Shown here: in pieces, positions 1 through 10,607 of the stretch
Position numbering within the stretch: position 1 is the first letter of the stretch
How the letters are laid out: each line of letters opens with the position of its first letter
From: an uncultured Clostridium sp.
GTDB taxonomy: Bacteria; Bacillota; Clostridia; TANB77; CAG-508
Length of the DNA: 32,724 nt
Assembly (NCBI GenBank): GCA_946548575.1
Contig: CAMNPT010000014.1
Span: forward strand, 1 to 32,724
Direction of reading: 5' to 3'
Position numbers and translations under genes: made by a program
The notes under the pieces: model-generated
Told to the model about the DNA's origin: nothing
Databases searched by the model: none
The model's input: the letters and a program-made list of their open reading frames with translations, nothing else

Positions 1-118
1 TAATTTTGAACGTGAGAGAGGCTCAAGATAATAATTTATAATTTATTTTTGAACGACATGAACGATTAAAGAAAAAAATAAGGACACATACCCTAGCTAA
101 AAAGCTAAGGAGTTGCCC

Positions 119-1460
119 CTAATCCTCTTTTGTTGGTATTCTTATAACTACTTCTGTTCCTTGTCCTACAATACTTTTTATATCTATAGTTCCACCATTT
201 TTATCAAGAATTTCCTTTGCTATTGAAAGACCTAAACCTGTTCCACCCATTTCTCTTGTTCTTGCTTTATCCACACGATAAAATCTTTCAAATATTCTTG
301 TTAAGTCTTCCTCTGGTATACCTATTCCATTGTCAAAAACTTTTATATATGCATCATTATATACAAATCCTACATATATTTTTATTTCACCACCATCTTT
401 TGTATACTTTATACTATTTGTTAATATATTTAATACTACTCTTTCTATATCATATTTATCTGCATACACTGGTGGCACATCTGCCGTTACAAAACAATCT
501 ACTTTGTGATTTTTCTTTTTTATTTCTATTGCTAATTTATCTTGACATTTTTTCACTAATTCGCCTAAATCAAATGTTTCTTTTTGAGTATTTTTTCTAT
601 TACTATCATAACGTGAAAGTGTTAATAAATCAGTAACTAATTTTGCCATTCTTCTTGCTTCTGATGCAATTACATTTAAAAATTTACTTTGTGTATCTTT
701 ATCATATTCTCCTTCTAACAATGTATCTGCATACCCCATAATTGATGTAATTGGTGTTTTTAATTCATGTGATACATCTGCAACAAACTCTTTCTGCATA
801 TTATCTAATTTAACATGTTCTGTAATATCTTGTATAACTGCAATTACCCCATCTGGTCTATCTGAATCATTTTTAAATGGTGCAAAAAATACATTTACAT
901 ATCTATCATCTACTTGAATTCTTTGCTCTGTAGATGTCCAGTTTTCTAGATAAATTATTTTTTCCATATTTATATTTAAATTGAATTTTTTAAATATATC
1001 ATCAAATGTATTATCTTCTGGTCTAATACTTAAAAATTTCTTAGCAGCTGGATTTATTAAAATTATATCTCCTGACATATTAAACGCTATTATCCCATCA
1101 GTCATATGCAATAATATTGTTTCTAATTGATTTTTTTGTTTTGTATCATCTTCTGCCATTTTTTCAGCACTTTTAATAAGTTTATTCATTGGATATATAA
1201 CAAACTTTGAAAGAACCATAGCAATTATAATCGCTACAAAAGTATAAATTATACCTGAAACTCCTAATAATATTTTTGTTGTATTATTTAATTCATTTAC
1301 ACTTTCTATAACTTGTCCTATTCCGGGCTATTTGACTTTCTTGAATTTGTGCATTTAACCCATTTAAAGACATAATAAAATATGTTCCAAGCCCTCCTAT
1401 TAATACAATACCTATTACAAAAAATATTAATATAATTCTAAATTGTATATTCTTAAACAT
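119..1460 (-). CDS. Membrane sensor histidine kinase (PhoR/WalK-like; PAS + HisKA + HATPase_c), joined by a +1 shift at CGG 1323-1325
   Basis: HisKA 'FVADVSHELKTPITSIMGYADTL', N-box and G-boxes 'VLNILTNSIKYT', 'DNGIGIPEEDLTRIFERFYRVD', 'GGTGLGLSIAKEI'. The N-terminus MFKNIQFRIILIFFVIGIVLIGGLGTYF... starts at the ATG complementary to 1458-1460 and joins the ORF only if one base is skipped at GCC CGG AAT. Confidence 0.9.
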
Positions 1461-1470
1461 TTTATTACCC

Positions 1471-2586
1471 CTATTTTACTAATTTTATTATTTCTTTATA
1501 AATTTTTTCTTCTGCATCTACACTAGAAACTTTTAACGCATTTTGTCCCATTTTTTCCATTTTCTCTTTATTTGATACAATTTCCTCTATGGTATTATTT
1601 AAATTATTTTCATTAATATCATCATTTAATATTATTTTTGCAGCACCAACTTTTTCTAAAACTTTTGCGTTATATAGTTGATGATTATGACTAACATTTG
1701 GCAGTGGTACTAATATTGAAGGCTTTCCTAAATTTGATATTTCTGTAATTGTCATTGCACCACTTCTTGCAACTATAACATCTACAACATTCATTAATTC
1801 TTCCATATTATAAATATATGGTAAAACTTTTATATTTTCTATATTATTAATATTTATTTTTTCTGTTTCTAATTTTTCTTTTATAATATCATATTGTTTT
1901 GGACCTGTTGCCCAAATTATTTGATAATTTGTATTAAGTTTTTTCTTAATTATTTCTATTATTGTTTCATTGATTTTTTTTGCCCCTTGACTACCTCCAA
2001 AAATAAGAACAATTGGTTTTTTATTATTAAGTCCTGCATCTTTTATTATTTTGTCCCTTTCTTCACTTTTGTAAACAATTTTCTTCATCTTTATTGGTGT
2101 GCCAGTAAATACAACATTTTTCGCATTTTTTATTTTTGGAATTGCATCTTTAAATGATACTAAAATTGTATCAGTTTTTTTTGCTAATAATTTTATTGCT
2201 TTTCCTGGGAAAGCATTACTTTCATGCAATAATGTTGGAATTTTTAATTTATGAGCTGAAGATATTGTAGCACCACAAATATATCCACCTGTTCCAATAA
2301 CAATATCAGGCTTAAATTCTTCTATTATTTTTTTTGCCTCTCCATATCCTTTTAATGTTTTAAACATTTTATTAATATTTTCGATTGAGATTTTTTTACT
2401 TAATCCATAAGCATTAATAGTTTTTAATTTATAACCCGCTCTTGGAACTAAATCATTTTCTAATCCTCTTGTTGTTCCAATAAACATTATTTTTGAATTT
2501 GGTTCTTCTTTTTTAATTTTATTTGCAATTGCTAGACCTGGATTAATATGTCCAGCTGTTCCTGCTGCTGCAATAATAACTCTCAT
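1471..2586 (-). CDS. murG: UDP-N-acetylglucosamine--N-acetylmuramyl-(pentapeptide) transferase MurG
   Basis: 'AAAGTAGHINPGLAIA', 'GGSQGAKKINE', 'VARSGAMTITEIS', 'PSILVPLPNVSHNHQLYNAKVLEKVGAA' are MurG hallmarks; intact ORF. Confidence 0.96.
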   Translation of the reverse strand: MRVIIAAAGTAGHINPGLAIANKIKKEEPNSKIMFIGTTRGLENDLVPRAGYKLKTINAYGLSKKISIENINKMFKTLKGYGEAKKIIEEFKPDIVIGTGGYICGATISSAHKLKIPTLLHESNAFPGKAIKLLAKKTDTILVSFKDAIPKIKNAKNVVFTGTPIKMKKIVYKSEERDKIIKDAGLNNKKPIVLIFGGSQGAKKINETIIEIIKKKLNTNYQIIWATGPKQYDIIKEKLETEKININNIENIKVLPYIYNMEELMNVVDVIVARSGAMTITEISNLGKPSILVPLPNVSHNHQLYNAKVLEKVGAAKIILNDDINENNLNNTIEEIVSNKEKMEKMGQNALKVSSVDAEEKIYKEIIKLVK

Positions 2587-2600
2587 TTTATTCCTCCTTT

Positions 2601-2665
2601 GAGGGATTTGGGGACGTTCTTTCTTTCCCTAAAACAGGGAAAAAAAGAACGTCCCTTAATCCCTC
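2601..2665. repeat. Long near-perfect palindrome (30-nt arms, 5-nt spacer) between ftsW and murG
   Basis: GAGGGATTTGGGGACGTTCTTTCTTTCCCT - AAAAC - AGGGAAAAAAAGAACGTCCCTTAATCCCTC; arms pair at 27/30 positions. Confidence 0.9.
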
Positions 2666-3797
2666 GCACTTGCTCTTGAAATATTTAGCAATACTCCCAT
2701 CTCACACAGTAAAATAAATAAAGCTGTTCCACCGATAACTAAAAAATGGTAGTGGCATTCCTGTTGCTGGCATAGAAGATGTTACAACTGCGACATTTAT
2801 AATTACTTGTATTGCCACTAAAGCTGTAATTCCAACTGCTACTAAACTTCCAAATAGATCTGGGGCTTTCATAGCAATTAGTACTCCTCTCCAAATAAAA
2901 ATTGCAAATAATATTAATACTGCTGCACAACCTATAAATCCTAGTTCTTCTCCTAATATTGAAAAAATAAAATCGTTATGTGGTTCTGGTATGTATAAAA
3001 ATTTTTGTTTACTTTCTCCGCAAACCTGCTCCAAATAATCCTCCTGATCCTATTGCATATAAACTTTGAATTACCTGCCATCCAGTATCTGTTGCATCTT
3101 GCCAAGGGTCTAAAAATGTTACTACTCTTTGTAATCTATATGGTGATTTTATTATTAATAATATTATTGCTGGAACTCCAATTGTGCTTCCTGTTGCTAA
3201 AAAGTACCAGAATTTACATCCTGCTACAATCATCATTATTGAACATATTCCGATAATTACTATAGAAGCACTAAAATGTGGTTGTAATAATAATAGTCCA
3301 ATTATAGGTGCTAGGAAACATATATGTTTTATAAATCCCTTTCCATACTTTCCTAATTCATCTCTATTTTTTACTAAAATGCCTGCATAGAAAATTATCA
3401 TTAAAAATTTTACTAATTCTGATGGTTGAAAAGATAATGTTTCTGTAACATAAATCCATCTTTTTGCTCCATTTACTGTCCTTCCTGCAATTAGTACTAA
3501 TCCTAATAACAATAATGATAATACCCATGCATGCTTATAAAATTTTTTATAAAATCTATAGTCTATTTTAGAAATGAATAACATAGCTATTATTCCTAAA
3601 ATTGCAAATATCAATTGTTTTGAAAAAAATGCATAGCTATTTCCGCTTTCTGCAAGTGCAGAAGGTGAGCTAGCTGAAAGAACCATTATTAGTCCTAATG
3701 ATAATAATAGCAATACTGTTATTAATAAGGTAAAGTCAACTGGATTATTTAAAAAGCTTGAAAAATTCTTTACATTTTTATTTTTCTTTTTTGCCAT
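2656..3797 (-). CDS. ftsW: FtsW/SpoVE/RodA-family SEDS protein, three ORF pieces joined by +1 shifts at CGG 3018-3020 and CGG 2732-2734
   Basis: 'VLSASSPSALAESGNSYAFFSKQLIFAILG', 'NGAKRWIY...FQPSELVKF', 'LLLQPHFSASIVI'. Skipping one base at each CGG gives '[34 protein letters not shown]' and 'MPLPFFSYGGTALFILLCEMGVLLNISR...'. Confidence 0.95.
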
Positions 3798-3813
3798 TTA
3801 ACTACTTCCTTCC

Positions 3814-4804
3814 TTATATTATTTTTAGTCCTATTATACAGCAAACTAGTGTAATAATACTAAAAACAATAACTACTTTGCTTTCTTTCCATCCAGATAA
3901 TTCAAAATGATGATGCAATGGTGCCATTTTTAGTATCCTATTCCCTGTTTTCTTAAAATATGCTACTTGTAAAATAACTGATAATGTTTCCACTACTGGT
4001 ATAATTGCAATTATTATTAGTAATAATGGCATTTTTAAATAAAGAGCTATTGCTGAAATAACACCTCCGTAGTAATAATGAACCTGTATCTCCCATAAAA
4101 ACCTTTGCTGGATGTAAATTGAACATTAAAAAACCTAATGTAGCTCCTATTGTAATACTTCCAAGTAAAGATATTTCTATTAAACCTTTCATGTTACCTA
4201 TTATTGTTAAACATGTAATGATTATTGCACATACACTAGATGATAATCCATCTATTCCATCTGTTAAATTTACTGCATTTGTTGTTCCTAAAATTACTAC
4301 TATAACAAATGGTATATATAAATATACTGGTAACATTAAATATTGCTTTAATATTGGTATATATGTATCAGTTCCTATTTTTACTCCATATACTAAATAA
4401 ACTACATATATTGTTGATATTATTAATAAACCTAGCATTTTGTAACTTGGTTTTAAACCTTTAGTATTTTTTAATACAAGTTTTTTAAAATCATCTATAA
4501 ATCCTATTAAACCAAATCCTATTGTTAGTAATAAAATAGGAAGGAGTTTATTTCCTAAACTTATTTGTCCTATCATGTTAAGATAAATATAAGTACCAGT
4601 AACTACTAATATCATTGTTATAATCATTATAATTCCACCCATTGTAGGTGTTCCTTGTTTTTTTAAATGTGACTTAGGGCCATCATCTCTTTCTATTTGC
4701 CCAACTTTTAATTTTCTTAATATAGGTATAATTATTATCCCCAAAATAACGCTAATTACAAATGATATTATTAATATCGATGTTTCTAGTTTCAAATTTA
4801 TCAA
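3814..4804 (-). CDS. mraY: Phospho-N-acetylmuramoyl-pentapeptide-transferase MraY, two pieces joined by a +1 shift at CGG 4067-4069
   Basis: '[14 protein letters not shown]', '[16 protein letters not shown]', '[17 protein letters not shown]'; skipping one base gives '[43 protein letters not shown]...[12 protein letters not shown]'. Confidence 0.95.
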
Positions 4805-4818
4805 ACCTTTCTTTTGTT

Positions 4819-6294
4819 TTATTTATTCATATTTTCTATTAAATCTCTTACTATAATTCTTTCATCATAAGGATGTTTTACACCATTTATTTCTTGATAT
4901 GTTTCATGTCCTTTTCCTGCTAAAATTATAATATCTTTTTTTGTTGCCATTTTTATTGCTTGTTTTATTGCTTCTGTTCTATCTACTATTACAGAATATC
5001 TTCCTTTTGTCTTTTTTATTCCGTCTTCAATTTGTCTTACTATTTTTTCTGGGTCTTCTGTTCTTGGATTATCAGATGTAATAAAAGTATAATCAGCTAT
5101 TCTTCCTGATATTTCTCCCATTATTGGTCTTTTTCCACTATCTCTATCTCCACCACAACCAAATACGTTAATAACTTTTCCTCTTGTATAACTTTTTACT
5201 GCCTGTAAAATATTTTGTAAGCTTTCTGGTGAATGTGCATAATCTATCATTATTGGAATTTCGAATTTGTTATCTACTAATTCTGATCTTCCTGGAACTC
5301 TTACTTCTAACAAGGCTTCCTTAATAATTTCAGGAGAGATTCCAAATTTTTGAGCTACAGAAATTGCTGCTAATGAGTTATATACACTAAATCTTCCTGG
5401 TATACATGTTTTTACTCTTTCATTTTTATCTGTAATTTTAACTCTAAAGTCCACATAAGAATTTGTAATTGTAATATCTTTTGCTAACAAATTTGCATAA
5501 TTATCAATTCCATAAGTTACTATATTACTATCTGGAAATAGTCTTGGAATTTTTGCTGAATGTAAATCATCACCATTTACAATTCCTGTTTTACACATTT
5601 CAAATAATTTTAATTTTGAGTTGTAATAATCTTGCATATCTGGGTGTTCGTTTGGACTAATATGATCTTCTGAAAAGTTTGTAAATAAAACTATATCAAA
5701 ATCACATCCAGCAACTCTATGTAATTTTAAACTTTGTGATGAAACCTCCATTACACAAACTTCTACACCATCTTCTACCATTTTGCTGAATATTTGTTGT
5801 AATTCTAAACTTTCTGGAGTTGTTCTATCACTATCTTTTAATTTTTTACCATTACTATATACCGCAATTGTACCTACTAATCCTACTTTTTTTCCTGATT
5901 TTTCTAGAATTTCTTTAATCATAAAAGTAGTAGTAGTTTTTCCTTTTGTTCCTGTAACTCCGATTAATTTAAATTTCTTGCTTGGATTTCCATAAAAATT
6001 ACAAGAAATTATAGCTAAAGCTTCTCTTGTATCTTTTGCCATAACAACAGTTATATCTTCTGGTATTTTAAAGGATTTTAAATCACATCCTTCTTCTATA
6101 ACTATTGCTTTAGCTCCTGATTCTATTGCATTTTCTATATATTTATGTCCATCAGAGGTAAATCCTTTTATTGCTACAAATATGTATCCTTCTTTTATTT
6201 GTTTTGAATCTCTTTCAACACCTGTTATTTCAATGTCTAAATTTCCTTTTGCTTTAAGTTCCTCTAATCCCACTAATAATTCTTTTAATCTCAT
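4819..6294 (-). CDS. murE: UDP-N-acetylmuramoyl-tripeptide synthetase MurE
   Basis: 'GVTGTKGKTTTTFMIKEIL', 'EVSSQSLKLHRV', 'DYAHSPESLQNIL', 'GCGGDRDSGKRPIMGEI', 'SDNPRTEDPEKI'. Confidence 0.95.
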   Translation of the reverse strand: MRLKELLVGLEELKAKGNLDIEITGVERDSKQIKEGYIFVAIKGFTSDGHKYIENAIESGAKAIVIEEGCDLKSFKIPEDITVVMAKDTREALAIISCNFYGNPSKKFKLIGVTGTKGKTTTTFMIKEILEKSGKKVGLVGTIAVYSNGKKLKDSDRTTPESLELQQIFSKMVEDGVEVCVMEVSSQSLKLHRVAGCDFDIVLFTNFSEDHISPNEHPDMQDYYNSKLKLFEMCKTGIVNGDDLHSAKIPRLFPDSNIVTYGIDNYANLLAKDITITNSYVDFRVKITDKNERVKTCIPGRFSVYNSLAAISVAQKFGISPEIIKEALLEVRVPGRSELVDNKFEIPIMIDYAHSPESLQNILQAVKSYTRGKVINVFGCGGDRDSGKRPIMGEISGRIADYTFITSDNPRTEDPEKIVRQIEDGIKKTKGRYSVIVDRTEAIKQAIKMATKKDIIILAGKGHETYQEINGVKHPYDERIIVRDLIENMNK

Positions 6295-6392
6295 TTTTTA
6301 ATCTCCTTCGATTATAATATAAAACTGATAACAAAGTCTTGTTTTCAGTTGTCATCATTATATAACTAAATTTAAGATTTGTATAGAGTTTT

Positions 6393-6710
6393 TTATAAAT
6401 TAATATAGATTTTACTTCCTTTGTTAACAGTTATACCTGCTTTTGGAGTCTGGTCTTTTACAACAATATTTTCTTTATCTAATTCTTCTGTTTGATTTTC
6501 AATTACTAATTCAAGTTCAGTTTCCTTCATTATTTTTTCCGCTTCTTTTATGCTTTTTCCAACTATATCTGGAGTTTGTATTTGTTCTACTTGTTCAATT
6601 TCTTCTTGATTTCCTTGAGATACTTGTAAATATGGCAATATTTCACTAAATACTTGCCCTCCTACTGGTGCTGCTACACCACCTCCTTGGTGTATTTTGT
6701 CGCTACAATT
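6393..6710 (-). pseudogene. C-terminal remnant of a PASTA-domain transpeptidase PBP (SpoVD/PBP2 family), truncated at its 5' end by the recombinase element
   Basis: Frame reads '(HQ)GGGVAAPVGGQVFSEILPYLQVSQGNQ...' plus a PASTA repeat 'TPDIVGKSIKEAEKIMKETELELVIEN...VVKDQTPKAGITVNKGSKIYINL'. Upstream sequence is the recombinase 3' end, separated by an in-frame TAA. Confidence 0.85.
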
Positions 6711-8406
6711 TTATAAACTTATTGCTTTGTTTACTTCAGCAATCTGCTTAATTATTCTATCTTGTTCATCTATAAATTTGAAATGAATAGTTATTTTTTT
6801 ATTTTCGTGTACTTCTATATAATCTACTAATTCTGTTATAATATCTCTATCTAGTTCAGTTATATTTTTATATTTTTTAAAATTTTCCATCCATTTGCTA
6901 TTAGTATTTATGATTTCTTTTTTCTTCAGTTTCTGATTCTCCAAATTTTCAATTATATTCTTTATATTATTAATATCTTGTTCATATTTTTTCTTATATT
7001 CTAAATATTCTTCTCTTGTTATATCTTCATTTTTCCAATCCTCATATAAACATCTCTTTAAATTACTTATCTTTTCTATTTCTAATTCCTTTGATCTTTT
7101 TATATTTTCTATATTCTGATTTACTAATTTCTTTGTAGTTGATTTATTAATTTGATTCAACAATTCTTCAGTATCAACAAGATATTCAATATGAAATTTA
7201 ATTGCTTCTAATACAGATTGTTCTAATTCTTCCACTTTTAGAGTATGTTTTGTGCATAACTTATTTGATTTTTTTCTATATGTACCACAAATATAATATT
7301 CATAAATTGTACCTTTACTATTTTTACAATATTTTTTATGCATTGCACGTCCACAATCGCTACACTTCAATATACCTGCCCAAATACTTAATGTCCCATT
7401 ATGTTGCACTCTAGTATCTACTTGTCTTAATTTTTGTGCCTTTTCAAATATCTCTTTATTTATGATTGGTTCATGCATATTTTCTACAGTAATCCATTCA
7501 TCTTCAGGTACTTGTTCAATTTTATGTACTTTATAACTTTTTACTCTTCTTTTGCCTTGTGTTACATTTCCTATATAAATATCATTCTTTAAAATATTTC
7601 TAATAGTAGATGGTCCCCAACTATAATCATCTTGCTTCATTTTTACATTTATATAATTTTGATTTAATTTTTTTCTTTTATAACCTGTTGGATTTAAAAC
7701 TCCCATATCATTTAATCTATGGCATATTGCTAAATTTCCAAGTCCTTCATTTACCTTCCATTCAAAAATTTTTCTTACAATTTCAGCTGATTCTTTATCA
7801 ATTATTAACTTATGATTATCTTCTGGATTTTTTACATAGCCATAAGCTGGAAATGCTCCTACAAATTCTCCGTTTTCTTTTTCTTCCATTTAATGATGTT
7901 CGTATTTTTATTGATGTATCTCTTGCATATTCATCATTTATTAAATTTTTAAATGGTACTAGAATTGTATTTGTGCTAGCTGGATTTTTAAAACTATCTA
8001 CAACATCATTTATTGCTATAAATCTAATGTTGAATAGTGGAAAAATTTGCTCTATATAATTTCCAACTTCTATGTAGTTCCTTCCAAGCCTTGATAGGTC
8101 TTTTACAAGAACACAGTTAATATTTCCTTTTCTCATATCTTCTAATAATCTTTGAAAACCTGGCCTATTAAAGTCTGTTCCCGTATATCCATCATCTACA
8201 TAGGTATCATAAACAGTCAAATCATCATGTTCTTCAATAAATTCATTTAATAGTGCTTTTTGACTTGTTATACTATTACTTTCCTGCTTGTCTTCTCCAT
8301 TATCACTATCTTCTTGTGAAAGTCTTATATATTCAGCTACTAACCAAATTTTATTTCCTTTTGTATTTGAATTATCTGAAGAATATTTTGATTTCCTTCC
8401 AGCCAA
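6711..8406 (-). CDS. Large serine recombinase (resolvase N-terminal + recombinase + zinc-ribbon domains), joined by a +1 shift at CGG 7870-7872
   Basis: 'YIRLSQEDSDNGEDKQESNSITSQKALL', 'YVDDGYTGTDFNRPGFQRLLEDMRKGNINCVLVKDLSRLGRNYIEVGNYIE', 'GILKCSDCGRAMHKKYC'. Skipping one base at CGG gives 'IRTSLNGRKRKGEFVGAFPAYGYVKNPEDN'. Confidence 0.95.
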
Positions 8407-8454
8407 TTTTATCCCTCCGCTCTATATAAAGTATAACGTGTCCCACTTAATATT

Positions 8455-8688
8455 TCAGCCCATTTTGTTCTTTTTATTTAAAATATTTAACATAAATTCA
8501 TCTATCTTTTTGTTATTATTAGAATATTTTATTTCTACAAGCATATTTCCTACCTGTAATTGATATGGTTCTTTTATATTAACAATACATTTAGATTTTT
8601 GTTTATTCAAAATCATCTCTCCTAGTTTTTGATATTTAAGTTTATTAGATAAAAATAAATTTATTCCTCTATAATGTATAAACAGCAA
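8455..8688 (-). CDS. Small protein next to the serine recombinase (TnpW-like accessory?)
   Basis: Short ORF directly upstream of the recombinase; C-terminus 'LQVGNMLVEIKYSNNNKKIDEFMLNILNKK' resembles small transposon-associated proteins. An internal Met (MILNKQKSK...) may be the real start. Confidence 0.5.
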   Translation of the reverse strand: MLFIHYRGINLFLSNKLKYQKLGEMILNKQKSKCIVNIKEPYQLQVGNMLVEIKYSNNNKKIDEFMLNILNKKNKMG

Positions 8689-8726
8689 AAAACTAGAAAT
8701 TAGTTTCTACTAACTTCTAGCTTAAT
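8689..8726 (-). terminator. Rho-independent terminator of the Sua5/YwlC gene
   Basis: Minus strand CTAGAAGTTAG-TAGAAA-CTAATTTCTAG followed by TTTTTT. Confidence 0.75.
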
Positions 8727-8734
8727 AATTTATA

Positions 8735-9334
8735 TTATATATTAATTTGTTCTAATGTAATTGGTCCTTGTCTGATAATTTTTATTGTTTCTGAAGTACA
8801 ATCTATAATTGTACTTGCTTTACCAAATGAAACCTCTCCTTCCATAATTCCATCCAATGTTGGACATGATTTTTCAATTTCATCTAATGTATTGCATGTA
8901 GGCTTTCCACTTTTATTTGCACTACTCATAAAAATCGGACTTCCAGTTTTTCTTATTATCTCTTCTAAAGCTTTTGAAGTTGCCATTCTTACAGCAATTG
9001 TATCTCCACCATTATTAACATATTCAGGTACTTCTGGCCTTTTTCTTAAAATTAAGGTTATAGGTCCTGGCATATAATTATGGATTAACTTATCTGCTTT
9101 TTCATTAACTATAGCTATACTTTTTATCTGTTCTTCATCTGCACACATAATAGGCAATAATTTAGAAACAGGTCTATCTTTAATTTTCATTAAATTATTA
9201 TATGCTTTTATTGAATTCATACGTGCACATATACCATATACAGTATCAGTAGGAACACTAATCACTCCATCTCTTTTTAGTATTTCTGCTAGTTCATCTG
9301 TTTCGCTTTGTTTATATCTTTTTATAAATATCAC
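8735..9334 (-). CDS. L-threonylcarbamoyladenylate synthase (Sua5/YrdC/YwlC family)
   Basis: 'GVISVPTDTVYGICARMNS', 'IKDRPVSKLLPIM', 'PGPITLIL', 'GDTIAVRMATSKAL', 'SPIFMSSANKSGKPT', 'STIIDCTSETIKIIRQG'. Confidence 0.95.
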   Translation of the reverse strand: MIFIKRYKQSETDELAEILKRDGVISVPTDTVYGICARMNSIKAYNNLMKIKDRPVSKLLPIMCADEEQIKSIAIVNEKADKLIHNYMPGPITLILRKRPEVPEYVNNGGDTIAVRMATSKALEEIIRKTGSPIFMSSANKSGKPTCNTLDEIEKSCPTLDGIMEGEVSFGKASTIIDCTSETIKIIRQGPITLEQINI

Positions 9335-9511
9335 TCACTTTCTTTTTTATTAATCTCATAAACTTAGAAAAGTTTACTATAAATACCTATTTATAGTATA
9401 TTATAATTTTTATTTTTTGTCTAATTATTTGTTTTTTGTAATTATTACTTGAATTATATAAAATTTCATATTATAATATTATTAACTTACTAATGATGGA
9501 GGAGTCTGATT

Positions 9512-10580
<1,069 letters not shown>

Positions 10581-10582
<2 letters not shown>

Positions 10583-10603
10583 AGAAGCAAAAATTGCTTC
10601 TCT
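10581..10603. terminator. Bidirectional terminator between convergent genes
   Basis: AGAGAAGCAA-AAA-TTGCTTCTCT hairpin flanked by T/A-rich sequence. Confidence 0.8.
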
Positions 10604-10607
10604 TTTA

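Noticed and set aside
217-636. Plus-strand ORF of 139 aa and similar hydrophobic antisense ORFs (e.g. 20031-20318, 20593-20853, 24993-25523)
   Set aside because: They lie antisense to well-supported genes, have low-complexity Leu/Phe/Tyr-rich products and reflect AT-rich antisense codons.
6322-6350. Hairpin AACTGATAACAAAG/CTTGTTTTCAGTT upstream of murE as a riboswitch
   Set aside because: Short imperfect stem without conserved motif; at most a weak terminator or attenuator.
7872-7900. Recombinase break placed at the ATGGAAGAAAAAG start of the 7889 ORF (A-rich slippage)
   Set aside because: Shifting at CGG 7870-7872 gives SLNGRKRKGEFVGAF, a better family match and consistent with the other sites.
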